Source: Lobulomyces angularis (taxonomy: Eukaryota; Chytridiomycota; Chytridiomycetes; Lobulomycetales; Lobulomycetaceae). From it: a stretch of DNA of 14,416 nucleotides. The stretch covers positions 1 to 14,416 of the forward strand of contig JADHYX010000364.1 in the NCBI GenBank assembly GCA_027604685.1, read 5' to 3'. Each line of letters begins with the position of its first letter. Position 1 is the first letter of the stretch. Below are positions 7,959 to 14,416 of this stretch, one piece after another. Below the pieces are notes generated by a model, which worked only from the letters and a program-made list of their open reading frames with translations, ran no database searches and had not been told where the DNA came from. Both the position numbers and the translations under genes were made by a program.

Positions 7959-9709
7959 TTATGCTTCCAAATGTTCAACTATCATGTTAAACAAGCCACC
8001 ACCAAATCTATTTTCATTTTCCTGTAAGTTAAACTTCAATACAGAGTACTTTTTGGGAACCTCTACCCTATGATTATGATTTTCAAGTTTAAATTTCCTT
8101 TTTGTGCTAATATCAATTTTTGATCCACTGTAAACTTCGGTCAAAGTTTTCAAGACAATTTTATGCCTTAAACCTAGCATTTTTGCAAAAAAGCCCACCA
8201 AATTTAAAGGATCGAATGAAGAAACTGGCTGGAAAATAAAAAAAATAAAAAGATTAGCTTGAATTAACCAAATTATACCTGATCGCCAAAAAAAGGGGTA
8301 AATCTTAAAAATTCATTATGGTTTATAATTTCAAGATTTCCTTTCTTTTTTATCAATCCAATATTTCTGAGCAAAATTGGTGAAGTATTTTCGTATTCTG
8401 AATGGTGATGATTATAATGTAGATCTGAATTAATGCAATATCTACATAAATCAAAGCCAGGTTCTGGACAACTCAAGCAACTTATGCCTCCTTAAAAAAA
8501 AATTTGGATTCGTTAATAAATAGGTCAGAAAAAATTTACCTTCTCCTAAAAATATTATTTTGCTACAATTTCTACATTTGAAATGTTTACTGAGGTCAAA
8601 ATTTGAAAAAGCGAAGGTTAAATTTAACTTATTTAAGACTCCGTCAAATTTACACTTCAAAAAATTAAATATCTCGTATTTTTCATTAAAATCCAAATAA
8701 ACTAACTCAGATAAATCTTGATTACTATGCTGAATTAATATTTGCTTATTACTATCCATAATCAAATTCTCGTAGACGTTAAAAATTTTTTTTATTCCTG
8801 CTCTATAATTTGTTGGAAATTCTTGTAATAAAACGTTAAATACTACGGTATGTCTTGCATCGTGTTTTAAATTATTTTTTTTATAACAATTCAAGCAAAT
8901 AATTTTGTTGCAATTATTCTCAATGCATCGATAAAATTTTTGTATATTTACCCTCTCAAACACCTTACAATAATTACAAGATATCAAATTAGTTAAATTC
9001 TTATTCAAGGTATCGTTGTAAATTAGTTTAACTTCAGTAGAATCCAATTTATTTTTAATGGATTCAATTAAAAAATCTTTTTTTTCCCAAATTTCCAAAA
9101 TCTGATGATAATGTTTAAATACCTTTAAAAAAAAAAAAAAAAAATATATAACCATAAAAAAAATTACTGAGGAATATAAGTACCTCCGGAAATTGGTCAT
9201 CCAGTATAAGGTCTTCTGCATTCTTTTGTACATTCCATAAATCCTTGACACTTAAGAAAAATGTGAATTTTAAATTTATTTCAATAATTTTACCTAGCAA
9301 AACCAGATAAGCATTGCTCATGATGTGACCAAAGTTCTTTAAAAGTTCCCTCCCATCCACATCCTGACCTACTGGACTGCGGCTCATCAATATTTACAGT
9401 GTTAAAAGGACATTTCACAATTTTATTTTCAATTAGTCGCTCCATATTGGGACATTTTAAGGTGCGATTAATACTTTCAACATATACTTTACAAATTGAA
9501 CAAGCATTACTTAAGAAAATTACTTCCTGAAAACAATTAAAACAATGAATGTGACCATTTTTGCATTTTCTTGGATTTTCTACATATTAAATATTAATGA
9601 GTATTAGAAAATAAATTTATCATTTTTTACCAAAAACATCAAAACAAATTGGACAAGTCAGTTCATCAATGTTACTTTGGTCCACAAATAGAGTAGATTC
9701 AATTCCCAT
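7959..9709 (-). CDS. RING - TRAF/SIAH-like zinc region - ZZ - ZZ protein, putative E3 ubiquitin ligase
   Basis: Exons: 9709-9631, 9579-9294, 9250-9184, 9122-8540, 8490-8279, 8228-7959; frame holds throughout, giving 498 aa. The ATG at 9709 has A at -3. Residues 19-56 form a C3HC4 RING (C19, C22, C32, H36, C39, C42, C53, C56). Residues 65-116 resemble the zinc region after the RING in SIAH, TRAF and RNF41/NRDP1 proteins (RTLKCPN, KCPF, GCGWEGTFKELWSHHEQC). Residues 193-235 form a ZZ-like finger (C193, C196, C210, C215, C220, C223, H231, H235). Residues 327-368 form a second one with the typical FDLC turn (C327, C330, C343, C346, C354, C357, H363, H366). The last ~90 residues match nothing I recognise. 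The RING suggests ubiquitin transfer and the ZZ fingers suggest peptide or protein binding; substrate unknown. It starts 344 bp downstream of the DOA10 stop. Confidence 0.85.
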
Positions 9710-10053
9710 TTACTTAAATTATATTACTGTAATAGTTATTTTATTTTAATTTATTTAGAATTTTTGAGTTTATTTTATTGTTTTTTTATTATAATTTGGT
9801 ATCCAAAATTTTAACTGTACCATTTTTTCAAGTAAAACAAAAAAAAAATTGTATTTGAAGATATTTAAAACAATTAATATTCATATGCTGAATAATACTG
9901 AATTTGCCTGAAAAAAAAAAAAAAAAATTTAATTTAACTTAATTTAAATACTACTTGGTAATCATTTGAAAAAAAAAAATTTTTAATACAAAAATATAAT
10001 TTTAAATTAAAAATACAACAATTAATTAAAAAAAAATAGAGATATTAAAGATC
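9710..10053. other. Intergenic AT-rich spacer between the RING/ZZ gene and DOA10
   Basis: A 344-bp spacer, almost entirely A/T with several homopolymer runs. It should carry the DOA10 3' end and the promoter of the RING/ZZ gene, both on the minus strand. I see no ORF, tRNA or defined promoter element in it. Confidence 0.45.
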
Positions 10054-13000
10054 TTAATTCACATTATGTAATGTTCGTCCCACTAAAAAAAAAAAAAAAA
10101 AAAAATTAAACTTAACTATCTAATTTTTCAAAAATATACCTAAATATTCATCATCTTTAACTTTCTCCATCCAATCTTTTAATTTCTTTTTAATAATAAA
10201 ACTGAAAGCTATAACAAGAACAATAACGAAAATAATGTTGCCGTAATTCAGATAATATCCAAATATTTTATATATTAAGGTACTTTCTAATGGAACAGGT
10301 GGACGTTGCTTTCTTTCTGGTCTTTCGAATGCCGATCCACCTAAAAAATGGTTTAAAAACTTTAGATGTTTTTATTAAACTAAACTTTTTTACCAAAAAT
10401 TACTCTTCCCAAATTCGCACCAAATAAAACAAAAGGGAATAACACGAAAAAAGATAAAACAAGAGTGACAGGTATAAAGAGCTTAAAAGTGATTTCTTTC
10501 ACGTCGAATCTACGCAAACCTAAAGTTCTTGCATTATTGACAACTCGTCGTAAAGAATTTTCGGGTGATAGCCTTAACAATCCAAAAAATATTTTAGTTC
10601 CCACTAATCCGGAGACATAATCCTGCAGAAAAAATATAATCGGAGTTTTTCCTTCTTCTAGTCTCAGGGGTAAGATAAAGTTAAATTCAAATAGCAAACT
10701 CAATAACACTGGGAATACAATTCCTATCCAAAATAATAAATACAAAAACCTCAAGCACTAAATAATTGTTAGATTTCTTGAATTATTATAAAAAAAAAAA
10801 AAATGTTACCAATTTTATGTACTGAAAAGCTTCTACTGTTACAAAGTTCACTAAATATTGCACGCGCAAAGAAACTTCATCTTTTAAATTAAATTGAATT
10901 TCTTTTTCGTGGTTAAATTTCTTTTTCAAACTGCCTTTAAAATTTTCATTTTTACTAGTCCCTTTGCTTCTGTGATAAATATTAGAAAGCATCCTATAGA
11001 CCAGTGTAGTCATAAACTTCAACAATTGAAATGTTTTAGATATAGGATATAAAACAGCAACAACCAAGACAATCCCAATTGAATAAGAATAAATGTCATG
11101 GAGGTTTAGATCGTCTCTTCCTGGATAATTCTTGAAAATTTCATTTGCAAAATTACTTTCTGTTAAATTTGTTGCAGATTTTTCAATAAAATCGGTTGAA
11201 TTAAAAATATTTGTATTGAAAACTGGAGAATAGCCTTCAAAAAATTTTTGTGTGTACAAAGAAAAAATTCTTCCTAGGCATAGTGGTATAATAATTAAGA
11301 CGCTAGCAACAGAAAGAAGATACAACCAGTGTCCTATAACGAACCCCATTAACCTCAGCTTTAAATAACCCGGCACCCACACAATTCTCCATCTTTCCTT
11401 CACTTCATCCTCAGTTTCGCCAACTCGACCAAAGAGTTTTTCGCCTCTTCTCATTGGTATAAGAATTTTTTCACCAGGGACCACTCTAATGCGGTCTGTA
11501 TTCGGAACTCGTAAAAATTCAAATTCTCGCACTTTACTAGCTTTTGGTTTAGCTACTGCGTTATTATTTGGATAAATCAAATCAGGCAATTCATCATCCG
11601 ATTCGGTATCATCAACATCAACCCAATTGTTTTCTGCATCCTCTTCTTCCATATTTTTTTCCCCCAATAAAAATTCAGTTAACCGCAATCGATTTGCTGT
11701 AAATTTAAACCATCTCTCCATAAGAAACTTAAAACGTAACTTTGGTTTAACTAATTTATACAAAAATGGTACGATAAAATGTAAAATTAACAAATCTGTT
11801 GGCATATCACTAATGGGCTGACTACTAAAATTTCATCAATATTAAAAAAATATATATAAATAAAAAAGTATATTGTTACTTAAATTCCCATTTTAAAGGA
11901 AAAATTTTAAACGGCCCAGAATTTTTTTCAATAGTAATGCCGAATAAAGCAGTTAGGTTAAATCTGGAACTAAACAAGACCGAAAACATAATCTCAAAAA
12001 GCTTCAGGCAAGCAACTACTCCACCAACACCACCAAAAATTAATACTGAATACATGACAGTACCAACCAAGAGTTTTTTAAATTGAACTAAAAGTGAAAG
12101 TTTATATTAAAAAAAGAGAGAACAAATTAATAAAAAATACCCAATACGGTTCGAGTCATTATTTCATTTAATGGTTGAAATTCTGGGTCATTTGGATCCC
12201 TAATAAACCACATCACTCCAGGCCTAATGATCTCACGAATAGTGGCAACATATCCGGCTAACTGAAACATACATATTGTACCACAGATCTAAAAATAATA
12301 TCAGTTACCCTTCATTGGAGAAAAAAGAGAATTTATATTAACTTACCCAGTGTAAAAAGTAACATATAAATGGTGCCCTCTTAAAAAAAGCCCACCGTGT
12401 ACTCATAGTAATTGATGGGCCAAAAACTGGGAGGGTTATAAAGTCAATTAATACACCGCAGAAAGCTGGAAACAATCCCAATTCAATCGTTAAAAAAAAA
12501 CAAAACTAAAAAGAAACATATTTATATCAAGAAAAAATAAAAATTTAAAAAACTTACCTTATTTGCCAGTAATACAATTCGACAGCTTCTTATACATAAT
12601 CTTTTTAATGTGTGGAAATATGGGTGATTGAAGTATCCTGATCTTTTCTAAAAAAAAAGTTTTTGTTATTGGTTTTAAACAAAAATTATCAAATTTATTT
12701 ACAGCTTTGAGAAAAACTAGAATTCCAATTGTAAAATAGCCAACTAAAATATACATGAAACTTTTTGGTAAATATCCAAGGTAAAGAGAATTTGACGATC
12801 TTAATTTTTTAAAGTCAAAATTAAAAATGTTAAAACCAAATCTAAAAACTTTCTTTTTTAAATTATTTTCATTAAGTGGATCAGAAATAAAAGTTTCGAT
12901 CACGGCCACTGTGGTATTGGTAATTATAGAGTCGTTTGTTGATAAATTTTCAGAGACGTGATCTCTCAGCTGAAAATTAAATGTTTTGTGTAAAAAATTA

Positions 13001-14391
13001 TTGACAAAGAAATCCACTAGAGGATCTAGTAAACTATCTGATCCAACTACTACCGCTGAAAATACTTTGTCAATAAATGGACTATAAATATCTTCAAAAG
13101 CGTAAACTAATATTCTCCCCTTTATATATAAAAAAAAGTAATTAAAAAAAAAAAAGATTGTCACAAAAATTACCAGTTGATATGGAATATACCCACCTAG
13201 CCCAACCACAAAAAAAACAAATGTAACAGCCATACAGAATAATGAGAATAAATTAAACAGCGAGCCTGAAATAGCACGGGTTAATTTGAACAAAATTTGG
13301 ATTAATAAAATATCTCACCTTCAATACCAACCAATTCCAAAAATGCATTAATATCACCTTGCGCATTAATTTCTGCATTCAATCCCTGTTGGTTTATGTT
13401 TACATTCACATCGATGTTTAAGTTTTGCCTTATCTGCTGTACTTGAATTGGTGGCAAAATCGGTACTTCATTATGTTCTACTATAGGAAGAGGTTCGTTG
13501 GCATCAGGAGGTATTTCAGGGTCAGCCAGTAACTCTTCAGGAAAATCTTCTTCAGGAAAAATTTCTTCAGGAAAATCATCCTCAACTGGAATGCCTTCTT
13601 TGTGAAAAATACTGTTATCATCGTCTAAATCTTTCACATCATCTTTTAAAATATTGAAAAAGTTAAAAAATTTAATAAAATCAAATTCTATCACTACCAT
13701 CAAAGTTGAAAATTGACTCTTCATCTTTTTCGGTAATATGATGCTGGACTTGATCTACTGTAGAAGTTGCTACAGGAGGAGCATGATCCACTGAAGACGA
13801 ACCATTCGATTCTATTAAGGGTTTTTCGATATTCTTTTCCCCAACGTAACTGCTGGAGCTTGAACCTTCCTCGCCCGAAGCGGAACTTTCTCTTCTCTTC
13901 AAAACTCTAGGATGGTAAGTTTTAAGCCTAGGATTGCTGCTTGATGGTGAGGATATAAGGTTTTCGTCATAAATAGGATGAGACTCTTCATCAGAATCGG
14001 TATGAGCAATAAGCGGTTCCTCTTGCATTATTTCATTTTGAGGAAGGACCATTTCTTGAATATTCAAGTTTGGAACTGGGTTTCTTCTGGCGACATTAAA
14101 TTCATCAACAGCAACATTAAGCTCATTTAAAACTTGCTGTCTTTGTCTTACTCGTTCTCGAATGTGGGGTGCAGGAACTCGTATCGCGCGATTAACAGCT
14201 GGAACTTGCCCATTTTCTACAAATGGCGCCGGTCGCCCCAATGCATCGATCGGTGTGGCAATTAACACATACTCCCTCATACAAAATAACAAAAGCAGTA
14301 CAATTATGGCAATTGACGAAAGAACTTGCCCTTCAAGAATAATCAACTAACTAATTCAGCTATTATATAACCTTACCTTCAAAAACATCGG
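10054..14391 (-). CDS. DOA10/MARCH6 (TEB4) membrane E3 ubiquitin ligase, C-terminal part (5' end off the right edge)
   Basis: Multi-pass E3 ligase of ER-associated degradation. Exons on the minus strand: 14391-14377, 14330-13698, 13642-13319, 13265-13174, 13119-12703, 12647-12558, 12505-12347, 12288-12141, 12087-11880, 11824-10810, 10757-10394, 10340-10140, 10082-10054. All junctions keep frame, giving 1,231 residues to a TAA stop. Family hallmarks seen: the TEB4-Doa10 (TD) region around residues 595-617 (REIIRPGVMWFIRDPNDPEF), a C-terminal block at 802-853 with VPNTDR, RRGEKLFGRVGETEDEV and WVPGYLKLR, and the tail DEYLVGRTLHN. About 11-12 hydrophobic segments are visible; with the two expected upstream, this fits the usual 14. 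An acidic, Pro-rich cytosolic loop (about 217-325) precedes the GIEGSL motif. The RING-CH domain is not in the window. Size is nearer yeast Doa10 than animal MARCH6. Identity is very secure; the 13120-13173 intron is the least certain junction. Confidence 0.95.
10085..10105. repeat. Poly(A) run of 21, forming the polypyrimidine tract of the last DOA10 intron
   Basis: On the minus (sense) strand this is a run of T directly before the TAG acceptor of the 29-nt last DOA10 exon (10082-10054). It acts as an extreme polypyrimidine tract. Confidence 0.9.
13534..13578. repeat. 15-bp tandem repeat, three units, in the DOA10 acidic loop
   Basis: Three adjacent 15-bp units (13534-13548, 13549-13563, 13564-13578) share the plus-strand core TCTTCAGGAAAA. 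On the minus strand they encode a five-residue repeat of the form (E/D)xFPE, read as DDFPEEIFPEEDFPEE. The tract lies in the acidic linker between the first and second membrane segments of the window. It is probably a slippage expansion in a disordered loop. Confidence 0.85.
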
Positions 14392-14416
14392 CTAAAAATG
14401 ATCTATACAATTAAAA
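14392..14416 (-). other. 3' end of a DOA10 intron at the window edge
   Basis: The minus strand here reads into ATCATTTTTAG immediately before the 15-nt exon at 14391-14377. It is therefore the 3' end of an intron whose donor is beyond the right edge. The RING-CH exon(s) and the first two membrane segments of DOA10 should lie upstream of it. Confidence 0.75.

Noticed and set aside
9710..10053. tRNA or small RNA gene in the intergenic spacer
   Set aside because: Almost pure A/T with no GC-paired stems or tRNA box motifs.
11627..11821. Plus-strand open frame of 64 codons
   Set aside because: Antisense of the conserved DOA10 exon.
14162..14350. Plus-strand open frame at the right end
   Set aside because: Antisense of the DOA10 exon after the micro-exon.

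Overview
The window looks like nuclear DNA of an AT-rich, intron-dense eukaryote, probably a fungus or close fungal relative. The reasons are GT-AG introns mostly 40-65 bp long in every gene, long T tracts on the sense strand of introns, no bacterial-style operons or ribosome-binding sites, and a methyltransferase of the fungal YKL162C-like DUF185 type. I cannot name the species. Gene models were built by hand: every accepted junction keeps the reading frame, and three of the four genes are supported by recognisable family motifs across junctions.

All four intact genes lie on the minus strand, head to tail. From right to left: (1) 14391-10054, the C-terminal ~1,231 residues of a DOA10/MARCH6 ER-associated-degradation E3 ligase, whose RING-CH end is beyond the right edge; (2) 9709-7959, a 498-aa protein with a RING, a TRAF/SIAH-like zinc region and two ZZ-like zinc fingers; (3) 7741-5877, a 451-aa MidA/NDUFAF7-superfamily (DUF185) SAM methyltransferase; (4) 2913-138, a 706-aa coiled-coil protein ending in a SPRY domain, like a TRIM protein without its RING and B-box. 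Three of the four are, or resemble, ubiquitin-ligase components.

Between genes 3 and 4 lies a ~3 kb mobile-element graveyard (about 2950-5400). It holds two decayed Fanzor (eukaryotic TnpB-like RNA-guided nuclease) genes, back to back and divergent. A Fanzor1-like copy is on the minus strand (about 4128-3025) and a TnpB-like/Fanzor2-type copy on the plus strand (about 4626-5382). Both keep diagnostic RuvC and zinc-finger motifs but carry several frameshifts or stops, so neither can make a full protein. The remaining gaps are AT-rich intergenic DNA with homopolymer runs.
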